From NCBI GenBank assembly GCA_963832715.1, contig CAWHVB010000002.1:372001-436000 (forward strand): 64,000 nucleotides of DNA, given 5' to 3'. The position numbers and the translations under genes are program-made. Source of the DNA: DATFVA01 sp963832715. GTDB lineage: Bacteria > Bacteroidota > Ignavibacteria > Ignavibacteriales > Ignavibacteriaceae. Shown piece by piece: positions 17,336-25,855 of this stretch (its first letter is position 1; the number at the start of each line of letters is the position of its first letter). The notes under the pieces are model-generated. The model worked only from the letters and a program-made list of their open reading frames with translations, was not told the DNA's origin and did not search any database.

Positions 17336-18865
17336 ATGAAAAATGAAAGTTCATCTGTCGAGAAATGGACGCTGACGGCAGCTATCCTTGCCTCAAGCAT
17401 GGTCTTTATCGATTTCTCTACTCTCAATGTGGCGCTGCCGGCCATACAAAAAGAACTGAATATAAATGGCAAGAACCTGCTATGGATCATAAATGCCTAC
17501 ACGCTTTTTCTTTCATCACTTCTGCTTCTGGGAGGATCATTAGGAGATATTTACGGACGAAAAAAAATATTTGTAATCGGAATTATCATTTTCAGCATAT
17601 CTTCATTGTTATGCGGCGTATCTAACGGGATAGAAATGCTGATTATTGCGAGAGGCTTCCAGGGAGTAGGAGGAGCAATGATGGTGCCCGGAAGCCTTTC
17701 TATCATCTCATCCGTTATCCCGTCGGAACGAAAAGGAAAAGCCTACGGAACATGGTCTACATTCAGTGCGCTCACTACTTCAGCCGGTCCTGTGTTCGGC
17801 GGATGGCTGGCTGGGATAGGCATGTGGAGAGTCATTTTTTATATAAATCTTCCTATAGCAGTGTTTACCATAATAGCACTTCTGGCTAAAGTCCCCGAAA
17901 GTAAGGATGAATCAGCAAAAAGATTGGATTTACCGGGAGCTGTCTTTGCAACAACCGGACTTGCAGGCATAACCTACGGCTTCCTGGAAGCATCAGATAC
18001 AAGTTTCATGGCATTAAAGGTTATAATTTCACTTTCTGCAGGAGTACTTTCCCTTATTATTTTTTTGATAATTGAAATGAAGAGCAGCCATCCCCTGATG
18101 CCGCTTAATTTATTCAGATCAAAAACCTTTTCAGGCGTAAACCTGCTTACACTTTTAATGTATACTGCTTTAAGTGTCGGACTTTTTTTTCTTCCTCTAA
18201 ACCTGGTACAGATTCAGGGATATAAGGAAGTAAATGCCGGTCTGGCAATCCTCCCTTTTGCTATCCTTATCTCAGCTATGTCGCGTTTTTCGGGAATCTT
18301 TGCCGATAAATTCGGAGCGCGTATTCCGCTGGTTGCAGGACCTATTGTTGCAGGATTAGGGATTTTCCTCCTCACCTTTCCCGAGGTAACAAATGGACCT
18401 TCAGAATACTGGACAGCATTTTTTCCGGGCATTCTGTTTTTAGGCATAGGTATGGGTATCGTCGTTGCACCCCTCACTGCTGCCGTTATGTCATCTGTCC
18501 CTTCAGGTAATACCGGAATCGCTTCGGGAATAAATAATACTATGGCAAGGATAGCGGGACTAATCGCAATTGCTGTGCTGGGTTCATTTGTTATCATATC
18601 CTTCAGGAATAACCTTGAATCACGTACAGCCGATTTGAACCTGACTCAAACGAAAAGAACCGAACTCATGAAAAACTCAAATGATCTTGCAGAAACAAAA
18701 CCTCCTACGGGATTAACAGAAAAAGAAATGGCCCGAATCAATTCCGATATCAAATATTCGTTCGTTAATGCCTTTGACCTAATTTTATATCTGTCTGCTG
18801 CCCTTGCTCTGCTTAGCGCCCTCACTGCTTACCTTACCGTTGAGAAAGGTATATTGAAAGAGTAA
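17336..18865 (+). CDS. MFS drug efflux transporter, DHA2 (EmrB/QacA) 14-TM type
   Basis: 509 residues with 14 predicted transmembrane helices. Motif DFSTLNVALPAIQKEL in helix 1 (family motif D1) and GDIYGRKKIF after helix 2 (motif A) identify the DHA2 branch; LGSFVIISFRN and a hydrophilic stretch of about 45 residues between the last helices are also typical. These proteins expel cationic drugs, dyes or bile salts using the proton gradient. There is no MFP partner (EmrA) alongside, so it may act alone. The DUF4440 gene begins 12 bases downstream, suggesting cotranscription. Confidence 0.92.
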   Translation: MKNESSSVEKWTLTAAILASSMVFIDFSTLNVALPAIQKELNINGKNLLWIINAYTLFLSSLLLLGGSLGDIYGRKKIFVIGIIIFSISSLLCGVSNGIEMLIIARGFQGVGGAMMVPGSLSIISSVIPSERKGKAYGTWSTFSALTTSAGPVFGGWLAGIGMWRVIFYINLPIAVFTIIALLAKVPESKDESAKRLDLPGAVFATTGLAGITYGFLEASDTSFMALKVIISLSAGVLSLIIFLIIEMKSSHPLMPLNLFRSKTFSGVNLLTLLMYTALSVGLFFLPLNLVQIQGYKEVNAGLAILPFAILISAMSRFSGIFADKFGARIPLVAGPIVAGLGIFLLTFPEVTNGPSEYWTAFFPGILFLGIGMGIVVAPLTAAVMSSVPSGNTGIASGINNTMARIAGLIAIAVLGSFVIISFRNNLESRTADLNLTQTKRTELMKNSNDLAETKPPTGLTEKEMARINSDIKYSFVNAFDLILYLSAALALLSALTAYLTVEKGILKE

Positions 18866-18877
18866 TTTTTTGAAGTT

Positions 18878-19246
18878 ATGGATATTAAAACTTTAAATGA
18901 AACAATCAAAAAGCTTGAGAAAAGTTTGCAAGTGCCTGACTTCCGGAAAAATCCGGTCAAACTGAGCCATCTCATCGCTGATGAATTCATTGAAATCGGA
19001 AAATCAGGTAAGGTATGGAATAAATCTGATTTAATCGAAGTATTGATTAACGAGACCAGTACGGAAATTACTATGACTGATTTTTCCCTCTCCCCGCTTT
19101 CTGAAAACCTTATGCTCGTTATTTATACCGCAATCCAGAGCACGAAGGACGGATCACCTGATGTGAAATCTAAGCGAAGCTCCATCTGGAAACTGTTTGA
19201 TAATGACTGGAAGATCATATTCCATCAGGGAACCATAATTAAATGA
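18878..19246 (+). CDS. DUF4440/SnoaL-like small protein
   Basis: 122 residues, no signal peptide. The pattern LSHLIADEFIEIGKSGKVWNK near the start and SIWKLFDNDWKIIFHQGT at the end match the DUF4440 (NTF2-like) fold, a cone-shaped alpha+beta domain used as a small-molecule binding or enzyme scaffold. Active-site residues cannot be assigned. It follows the MFS exporter by 12 bases and may act on the same compound; that is inference. Confidence 0.8.
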   Translation: MDIKTLNETIKKLEKSLQVPDFRKNPVKLSHLIADEFIEIGKSGKVWNKSDLIEVLINETSTEITMTDFSLSPLSENLMLVIYTAIQSTKDGSPDVKSKRSSIWKLFDNDWKIIFHQGTIIK

Positions 19247-19839
19247 TATTTAAATTAAAGAACATCGCCTCCCTCAAATAAGCAGCAGGCACCGAGTTAT
19301 CTGCCGGTCTAATTTTCACACTGCTTCTGCACCTCTGTAAACAAAATAAATTCTTAAGAGAGATATGTAGTAGAAAATGGCCCGTATCGGTCAGCTGATT
19401 CTGTTTTGATTCTCTCCCTAACCTGGTTTTAGACCTATATAATTACGCTGTCTGAAAAATGGCGTTATTTAAGTATTACCCGGCTCTGATGGACTCGCAA
19501 TTAATAAAAGCTCAATAAACTCTTACAGATGATATGCTGTTCTGCGTTACCCGAAAAAACGAACTCATATATCCATCTTCCGCTCTGAATACGTTCTGAA
19601 TACGTCCTGAATACGTCTTGAAAGCGTCTTGAATACGTTTCAAATATCTTTTCAACAAGCCAATGACCTCACTTCTTGTAAGATTTTTATAGATATTTAT
19701 TAGGAGGGACAGATTCACTTTTCTATTATTTTAAAGATCTCAGGAAGCGGCTGGAATTCCTGGTTTTGTGATCTCTTAAACACAATTAAGAATCTTTCGT
19801 GTCTTTTTACGAAATTGTCAATCTGGAAGAGGATAGATA
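19247..19839. other. 593-bp gene-free region carrying an 11-bp repeat array
   Basis: No frame here has a ribosome-binding site, a plausible start and a recognisable product. Apart from the repeat array at 19583-19637 nothing regular was seen; the first 330 bases are plain AT-rich sequence without a hairpin terminator for the DUF4440 gene. The last ~50 bases must hold the promoter and leader of the aldo/keto reductase gene (GAAGAGG lies before its ATG). Confidence 0.6.
19583..19637. repeat. Tandem array of five 11-bp units
   Basis: Five consecutive 11-bp units, each ending in the TGAATACG core (one reads TGAAAGCG): CTCTGAATACG, TTCTGAATACG, TCCTGAATACG, TCTTGAAAGCG, TCTTGAATACG. A degenerate sixth may follow to 19648. 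Read on the minus strand the unit is GTATTCARRAC, close to the unit GTATRTGRRAC of the array near 38.99 kb. 11 is not a multiple of 3 and no gene covers it, so a DNA- or RNA-level role is more likely than coding. Confidence 0.85.
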
Positions 19840-20667
19840 ATGGATTTGAAGATAAACAGTCGTAAAAAACTTAACAACGGTACTGAAATACCCGTACTCG
19901 GTTTTGGAACTTACCGGTTGACCGGTGAAAAGCAGGTAAAGGAGGCTGTAACTGCAGCGCTCGAAACCGGCTACCGTCTGATAGATACTGCGCAAATGTA
20001 TGAAAACGAAGAGTATGTCGGTGAAGCAATAAGAGAAAGCGGCATACCCCGTGAGGAGATTTTTTTAACAACTAAGCTGGACAATGATCAGCACGGTTTC
20101 GATAAAGCAAAAAAATCGTTTGATAAAAGTATGGACAGACTGCGGCTTGGTTATATCGATTTATTTTTAATTCACTGGCCGATAGAAGGATTAAGAGTGG
20201 AATCCTGGAGAGCACTGGTAGATATTTATAACCAGGGTGGAGCAAAGACGATCGGGGTGAGTAATTATACGATAAGACATCTTAAAGAATTATTCGCGAA
20301 CTCGGACGTAAAACCATCTATAAACCAGGTTGAATTTAATCCTTTTAACTTCCAGAATGACCTCCTTTTCTTTTGTAAAGAGGAGGGAATCCATATCGAG
20401 GGTTACACTCCATTATCCAGAGCAAATAAATTTAAAAATAAAACCATTCAGGAAATCTCCCGAAACTATTCCAGATCACCTGCCCGGGTAATGCTGAGAT
20501 GGGCCATCCAGCATAATGTAATTCCCCTGCCAAAGTCTTCGCATAGTGACAGGATTAAAGAAAATGCAGGAATATTCGATTTTAGTATTGACGAAAACGA
20601 TATGGAAAAACTGGATTCTCTAAATGAGAATTACAGGCTTGCAATGGACCCGCACGGCATAAAATAA
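19840..20667 (+). CDS. Aldo/keto reductase
   Basis: 275 residues forming a single (alpha/beta)8 barrel. The catalytic tetrad is complete: Asp49 (LIDTAQMYENE), Tyr54, Lys79 (LTTKLD) and His112 (LIHWP). The NADPH site shows IPLPKSSHSDRIKEN at ~225-240. It belongs with the AKR5/2,5-diketo-gluconate-reductase-like group that reduces aldehydes and ketones with NADPH. A paralogue with very similar layout lies at 24.9 kb. Substrate unknown; cytoplasmic. Confidence 0.93.
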   Translation: MDLKINSRKKLNNGTEIPVLGFGTYRLTGEKQVKEAVTAALETGYRLIDTAQMYENEEYVGEAIRESGIPREEIFLTTKLDNDQHGFDKAKKSFDKSMDRLRLGYIDLFLIHWPIEGLRVESWRALVDIYNQGGAKTIGVSNYTIRHLKELFANSDVKPSINQVEFNPFNFQNDLLFFCKEEGIHIEGYTPLSRANKFKNKTIQEISRNYSRSPARVMLRWAIQHNVIPLPKSSHSDRIKENAGIFDFSIDENDMEKLDSLNENYRLAMDPHGIK

Positions 20668-20759
20668 AGATGCACCAGCCCCAAAATTCTTATTGATAAT
20701 CTCTATTTTTCTGTATATAATACTAACCTAAACTTTTTTACACATCAAGGAATCCGAAC

Positions 20760-22574
20760 ATGAAGAGAATTTACATTCTTATGTTTCTTGCACTTATTAT
20801 TTCATCATCGCTGGTCTATTATGGCTGTAAAGATAGTAGTACGAATCCACCAACCGAGCCAGGCGGCCAGACTGTTACCACTTCAATCACAGGAACAGTT
20901 TTAGATGAATCTAATGCACCTATTACTGGAGCTCAGGTTAAAGCAGGCGGTCAAACAACAACTACGAACAGCAGCGGAGGGTTTCTTTTCTCCGGCATAC
21001 AGGTACCTGTAAACAGGTATGTTGTAAACGTAGAGAAATCCGGATATTTCAAAGGATCTTATGCTGATGCTCCTGTAGCAAATGGTACGAGCACTATAAA
21101 AATTTACTTGATGACGATGGGAACTACCCAGACAATCAATTCTTCATCAGGTGGTGAAGCTGCTCTGCAGAATGGAAGTAAGGTAGTTCTAAATGCAAAT
21201 TCAGTTGCAAACTCTGATGGCTCAGTTTACAATGGGAATGTAAATTTAAGCGTCGGCTATCTTGATCCTACTTCAGAAAATTTTTCAAGTCTTGTCCCCG
21301 GCGGCGACATGCAGGCTCAGAGATCTGATAACTCCCAGGCTACTTTGTATTCATACGGTATTATAAAAGTATCAATGAAAGGAGACGGCGGAGAAGATTT
21401 AAATTTGAAGAGCGGCAGCCAATCGGAAATTACTGTAGATATTCCTTCATCAATGGCATCCAGTGCACCGTCTACAATTCCATTATGGCACTATGATGAA
21501 ACAACCGGATTATGGAAGGAAGAAGGAACCGCAACCAAACAGGGAGATAAGTATGTCGGAACAGTAAGTCATTTTTCTGACTGGAACTGCGACGTTCCTG
21601 AAGGAACAGCTACTGTCAGCGGTCTCGTTGTTGACTGCAATAACCAGCCGGTTCAGGGTATTAGTGTACATATAGGACAGGTTAATATGCGCACTGGAGC
21701 GGATGGTAGATTTGAAAGACGTGTTCCAGCTAATACTGCCTTCGATGTACAGGTTCTCGGCAGTGCTAATTTCGGCCTGGGAAGCGAAGTCGTTCCTGTT
21801 CCTGCTTTGACTGAAGGCAGTACGCACGATGTTGGGACTCTCCATGTTGATTGTCCTGCATATGTAAAAGGTTTATTACGTTGTGGAACTGATATAAAAT
21901 TCGGCCAGGTAGCCATCAGCTGGGATGGAGGATATAATGTGCAGTATACCGAATCGGACGGAAGCTTCAATATAGCCACCGATATCGGGAAACCTGCTCA
22001 GCTCTCGGTTTATACCTTCGACGGCAGTTACACAAGTATGAACATAACCACACCTTCAACCCGCGGCAATACTCTTGATCTCGGGACAATACAAGTATGC
22101 GAACAGGTTCAGACCGGTGATAATAAACTCACAGTAAACGGCAGCGGATACAATAATACAACCATCACCTTTGCTTCAGATACTAACCAGGTGTTTGGTT
22201 ACTATGATCCGGCAGACAGCCTTTCATTTATCTATATGTATAAGATAACAGGCACTGATACTACATTGTTCTGGCTGACATTTTACGGAACTAATACAGG
22301 AACTGCTTCACAAGTATCTATGTACTTCTATCATAACTCTCAGTATTATTATGCCTTCGAAGGACTTCCCGGTTCAACTGCTGCAGTAAATATTACAAAA
22401 TACGGCGGCATAGGCGGACTGATTGAAGGAACTTTCAGCGGAACCTTAATCACCTATCTGTCGTCAGGGGGCGTTACGATCTCAAACGGGCAGTTCTCTG
22501 TTATCAGGATTATAGGTCAATCGGCTTTACTTAAAAATAAACTTTTGGGTAAAGTACGAAAAATGATGAAATAA
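20760..22574 (+). CDS. Large lipoprotein with carboxypeptidase-regulatory-like domains
   Basis: 604 residues. The N-terminus is a lipoprotein signal (YILMFLALIISSSLVYYGC) with Cys23 as the lipidated residue, though the lipobox is not ideal. A Thr/Pro linker precedes a carboxypeptidase-regulatory-like beta domain (SITGTVLDESNAPITGAQV, TTTNSSGGFLFSGI, VEKSGYFKGSY). A second such domain starts near 285 (ATVSGLVVDCNNQPVQGI). The remainder is beta-rich without enzyme motifs. It is probably surface- or periplasm-exposed and anchored in the outer membrane. A strong terminator follows immediately. Confidence 0.88.
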   Translation: MKRIYILMFLALIISSSLVYYGCKDSSTNPPTEPGGQTVTTSITGTVLDESNAPITGAQVKAGGQTTTTNSSGGFLFSGIQVPVNRYVVNVEKSGYFKGSYADAPVANGTSTIKIYLMTMGTTQTINSSSGGEAALQNGSKVVLNANSVANSDGSVYNGNVNLSVGYLDPTSENFSSLVPGGDMQAQRSDNSQATLYSYGIIKVSMKGDGGEDLNLKSGSQSEITVDIPSSMASSAPSTIPLWHYDETTGLWKEEGTATKQGDKYVGTVSHFSDWNCDVPEGTATVSGLVVDCNNQPVQGISVHIGQVNMRTGADGRFERRVPANTAFDVQVLGSANFGLGSEVVPVPALTEGSTHDVGTLHVDCPAYVKGLLRCGTDIKFGQVAISWDGGYNVQYTESDGSFNIATDIGKPAQLSVYTFDGSYTSMNITTPSTRGNTLDLGTIQVCEQVQTGDNKLTVNGSGYNNTTITFASDTNQVFGYYDPADSLSFIYMYKITGTDTTLFWLTFYGTNTGTASQVSMYFYHNSQYYYAFEGLPGSTAAVNITKYGGIGGLIEGTFSGTLITYLSSGGVTISNGQFSVIRIIGQSALLKNKLLGKVRKMMK

Positions 22575-22595
22575 TTTAGCTCGTTATTAGCTATT

Positions 22596-22626
22596 AGCCC
22601 CGCTTGTCGCAGCGGGGCTTTTTTTT
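22596..22626 (+). terminator. Strong intrinsic terminator after the lipoprotein gene
   Basis: AGCCCCGCT (22596-22604) and AGCGGGGCT (22611-22619) form a perfect 9-bp GC-rich stem with a 6-nt loop, followed at once by eight T (22619-22626). It lies 21 bases after the lipoprotein stop, and its T-run overlaps the stop codon of the convergent gene. Confidence 0.93.
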
Positions 22627-24130
22627 ATCTAATTAGAACCATCTTGCGGATTGTATTAAAATTTCCCGCGGTGAGTTTATAGTAATATACCCCCGATGCT
22701 AATCCGTTTGCATTAAAATTTAAAGTGTAATTACCGGCAGGTTTCTGCTCATTCATTAATACACGAACCTCTCTTCCCGCTGAATTATAAACCCTGATCG
22801 ATACGAAAGAAGTCTCACCAATTGAAAAAGCTATTGTTGATGAGGGATTGAAGGGATTGGGATAATTCTGGTCCAGGCTGTATTGAACAGGTGAGCTATA
22901 TTCTACTTCTACAATACGTGAATATTCATATACGCCATTATAATCAATTTGTTTAAGTCTGTACGAATATGAACCTTTTGAAACATCATTATCAGAATAG
23001 AAATATTCCCCGGGTTCAGTTGTAGTTCCTCTCCCCGGTACAAAGGTAAGTTCTGTCCAATCAGCAGCATCCCTTCTTCGCTGAACTTCAAATCCGCTAT
23101 TGTTTTTCTCTGTGGCGGTTTTCCATCTAAGTTCAACAGAGCTCCGGCCTGCTGAAGCCGTAAAAGATGTCAGTTCAACTGGTATCTGAGATAGTTCTCT
23201 CTGCCACAAACCTTCGCTTGTTGCAGCAAGTATATTACCGTTGTATTCAATTAGTCTGCTGATAAGGTTAAGAAATGGAAGACCATCGCTGATGTTATCC
23301 CAGTTAATTCCATCATCATAAGATCTGTATACTCCCGAACCTCCAAACTTAAGAGCAGTCAATAAAACTCCGTTTACCCGGATAATGCTGGAGCCATACG
23401 GGTCCGGGGTTAACCCGTTGCTTCTATCCTCCCAGTTTATTCCGTCATCTGTTGAAAGCCAGATCCCGGCGATAGTCCCGGCCCATAATTTGGAAGGTTC
23501 TGAATAGAAAGTTATCGTATTGTAAAATGAGAGTCCCGTAATAGGTTCCCAGTTCATTCCGCCATCTTTTGAGCGGTAGCCTATAGGGGAATTATTAACC
23601 TCACGGGCAGCAAAAAGGATATCGTTATGTTCAGTGATATTTGTTGCAAGTATAGCTTCACCGCTTATGTTAGTTAAGCTCCAGTTCTCTCCTTCATCCG
23701 TTGAAAAGTATATACCATTCCAGGCACCTGTAAAAAGTATATCATTGTATTCAAAGATCGATTGGGTAAACTCATAAATTGCACCTGGGCCTATTGTAAT
23801 ACCGCTGCTTTTTTTCACCCAGTTAGCACCACTATCTGAAGATCTGTAAATTCCATTGGTTGTAGCTGCATACATCATACTATTATGCTCGAGTACCTGG
23901 TATACAGCCAAAGCCTCCGGAGAATTCAGGCCGTTGTTTCTGGTTGCCCAGGATACTCCGCCGTCAGTACTCTCATAAATCCCGCTTCCTCCGGTTGACA
24001 GCAGCAGCCTGCCGTCAATATTAACAATATCCTGCAGGTAAACATCCGGAGCGGATGTTACCTGCGACCATTGAGAAAAAAGATTAAAGGATGCTGCGAA
24101 AATACAAATGATTGTGAATAGTGTTCTCAT
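22625..24130 (-). CDS. Secreted propeller protein with fibronectin-like region and T9SS sorting domain
   Basis: 501 residues with signal peptide (FTIICIFAASFNLFSQ). Residues ~30-310 hold repeats of the BNR/photosystem II stability-factor type (IYESTDGGVSW, IYRSSDSGANW, WLSTDDGINWED), a predicted beta-propeller. Next is a beta-sandwich segment common in this lineage (VELRWKTATEKNNSGFEVQRR, YRLKQIDYNGVYEYS). The C-terminus is a T9SS type A domain (SLDQNYPNPFNPSS, SGVYYYKLTAGNF, RKMVLIR). It lies 28 bases downstream of the cupredoxin gene, so the two exported proteins probably share a transcript. No catalytic residues identified. Confidence 0.88.
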   Translation of the reverse strand: MRTLFTIICIFAASFNLFSQWSQVTSAPDVYLQDIVNIDGRLLLSTGGSGIYESTDGGVSWATRNNGLNSPEALAVYQVLEHNSMMYAATTNGIYRSSDSGANWVKKSSGITIGPGAIYEFTQSIFEYNDILFTGAWNGIYFSTDEGENWSLTNISGEAILATNITEHNDILFAAREVNNSPIGYRSKDGGMNWEPITGLSFYNTITFYSEPSKLWAGTIAGIWLSTDDGINWEDRSNGLTPDPYGSSIIRVNGVLLTALKFGGSGVYRSYDDGINWDNISDGLPFLNLISRLIEYNGNILAATSEGLWQRELSQIPVELTSFTASAGRSSVELRWKTATEKNNSGFEVQRRRDAADWTELTFVPGRGTTTEPGEYFYSDNDVSKGSYSYRLKQIDYNGVYEYSRIVEVEYSSPVQYSLDQNYPNPFNPSSTIAFSIGETSFVSIRVYNSAGREVRVLMNEQKPAGNYTLNFNANGLASGVYYYKLTAGNFNTIRKMVLIR

Positions 24131-24158
24131 TCGCTTTACCTCAGGTTATAGCATTTCC

Positions 24159-24797
24159 TTATTTAATCAGCAGCATTTTACGGGTTTTACTAACCTTGCC
24201 GGCTTCGAGTCTGTAGAAATAAACTCCGCTGGAAAATCCCTGCGCTGCATTAGAATTAAATACAACAGAGTGTGCACCGGCTGATTGAAACCCATTAACC
24301 AGTTCAGCAACCTGCTCACCTAAAGAATTATAAACCTTCAGATGAACCTGGCCCGCTGTTGAAATAGTATAACTAATAACAGTAGAGGGGTTAAACGGAT
24401 TAGGGTAGTTCTGATATAAACTAAATGACGATACATCAATTTTCTGATCTTTGACGCCGGTAGGCATTGATGCAGTAATTGTTCCCACCATTCCTAAACT
24501 CTGATGGGGATTACAGTGGTAATGATGAATTCCCGGTGTAGTAATTACAATACTGAAAACAGGATTACCGCTCGTGAGAGGTTCATCCCACACATTTTGT
24601 CCTGTTGTACTATCTGAAGTTGTGGTATGAGCTCCGGCAATCCAGTGCCATTCAACTGTATCCCCAACCATAATATCTACGTTCATAGGTATAAACTGAA
24701 AGCCATTACTGGTAGCTTCAACTATATGTTTAGTCTGCGCATTAGTAACACTAAGTAGTGCAGCCAGCAATACAATAATCAACGAACTTTTTTTCAT
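24159..24797 (-). CDS. Secreted cupredoxin (plastocyanin/azurin-like) with T9SS sorting domain
   Basis: 212 residues. Signal peptide ending at LSVTNAQ; cupredoxin domain at ~22-110. The type 1 copper ligands are present: His57 (WIAGAHTTT), and Cys95, His98 and Met103 in the loop HHYHCNPHQSLGM. The protein should carry one copper and transfer electrons or hold copper outside the cell. Residues ~125-212 are a T9SS type A domain (SLYQNYPNPFNPST, SGVYFYRLEAGKV, RKMLLIK). A small copper protein exported by T9SS is in itself reasonable in this lineage. Confidence 0.92.
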   Translation of the reverse strand: MKKSSLIIVLLAALLSVTNAQTKHIVEATSNGFQFIPMNVDIMVGDTVEWHWIAGAHTTTSDSTTGQNVWDEPLTSGNPVFSIVITTPGIHHYHCNPHQSLGMVGTITASMPTGVKDQKIDVSSFSLYQNYPNPFNPSTVISYTISTAGQVHLKVYNSLGEQVAELVNGFQSAGAHSVVFNSNAAQGFSSGVYFYRLEAGKVSKTRKMLLIK

Positions 24798-24928
24798 TCT
24801 GTCCTCTTTGTATATATGTGAAAGTTAGAAATTATATAATGGGTTAATAGTATCACCCATAAACCGTATGATTTTATTATCTTTACGTACGGAATCGTTA
24901 CTTGAATAGTTTTCTCAGGAGGAAAAAG

Positions 24929-25750
24929 ATGACAATCGATAGTATTATTAAATTAAACAATAATATTGAAATTCCAAGACTCGGCTTCGGTGTCTACCTT
25001 TCAAAACCGGGTAAAGAAACGTTTAATGCGGTAACCTGGGCCCTGGAAGCAGGTTACAGACATATAGATACGGCGCGGGCTTATAAAAATGAAGGTGAAG
25101 TGGGGAAAGCAATAAAAGAAAGCAATATTAAGAGAGAAGATGTTTTTGTTACAACTAAACTCTGGAACCAGGATCAGGGGTATGAAAGTGCCTTAAAAGC
25201 GTTTGATGCGAGTCTGGACGATCTTGGGTTTGACTACGTTGATTTATACCTGATACACTGGCCGGTTGAGGGAAAACGAAGAGAATCGTGGAGAGCTCTG
25301 GAAAAAATTTATAGTGAAGGGAGAGCAAAATCTATAGGAGTAAGCAATTACACTATTAAGCACTTAAAAGAAATGGATGGATATGCCGGTATTAAGCCGG
25401 TTATCAACCAGGTGGAATTTCACCCATTCCTTTACCAGGAGGATCTGCTCGAATACTGCAGGATAAAAAATGTACAGCTTGAGGCATATTCACCGCTGGC
25501 ACGGGCTGAAAAACTGGATGATCCAGCAATCAATGATATTGCACAAAAATATTCAAAATCTCCTGCTCAAATAATGATCAAATGGTCGCTTCAGCATTAC
25601 CTGGTGGTTATCCCAAAATCAGTGCACAAAGAACGGATCAGGGAGAATGCAGATGTATTTGACTTTGAACTAGCAGAAGATGATATGGAAAAATTAAACT
25701 CCCTGAACGAAGAACTTCGTATAGCCTGGGATCCGACTCACGTAGATTAA
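24929..25750 (+). CDS. Aldo/keto reductase (second paralogue)
   Basis: 273 residues. The start at 24929 is preferred over a frame opening at 24902 because AGGAGG lies seven bases before it. The catalytic tetrad is Asp47 (HIDTARAYKNE), Tyr52, Lys77 (TTKLWNQ) and His110 (LIHWP); the cofactor loop is VIPKSVHKERIREN. It closely resembles the reductase at 19.84 kb and the two probably arose by duplication. NADPH-dependent carbonyl reduction in the cytoplasm; substrate unknown. A bidirectional terminator follows. Confidence 0.94.
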   Translation: MTIDSIIKLNNNIEIPRLGFGVYLSKPGKETFNAVTWALEAGYRHIDTARAYKNEGEVGKAIKESNIKREDVFVTTKLWNQDQGYESALKAFDASLDDLGFDYVDLYLIHWPVEGKRRESWRALEKIYSEGRAKSIGVSNYTIKHLKEMDGYAGIKPVINQVEFHPFLYQEDLLEYCRIKNVQLEAYSPLARAEKLDDPAINDIAQKYSKSPAQIMIKWSLQHYLVVIPKSVHKERIRENADVFDFELAEDDMEKLNSLNEELRIAWDPTHVD

Positions 25751-25802
25751 CATCAGTAGCATAGCCTCTCAGATCAAATCAAAATTATTTCTGTTTGGAA
25801 CT

Positions 25803-25834
25803 AAAAAGGCTGTCTTAAACAAGACAGCCTTTTT
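25803..25834. terminator. Bidirectional intrinsic terminator between convergent genes
   Basis: A perfect 14-bp stem (25803-25816 with 25821-25834) and AAAC loop: AAAAAGGCTGTCTT pairs with AAGACAGCCTTTTT. The A-run on one side and T-run on the other let it serve both the reductase gene (plus strand) and the TonB receptor gene (minus strand). Confidence 0.93.
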
Positions 25835-25855
25835 GGAATTTATTATATCTGAACC

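Noticed and set aside
19512..19718. 68-codon minus-strand frame over the 11-bp array
   Set aside because: Its amino-acid sequence is only a translation of the repeat, no ribosome-binding site precedes it, and the 11-bp period does not keep the frame.
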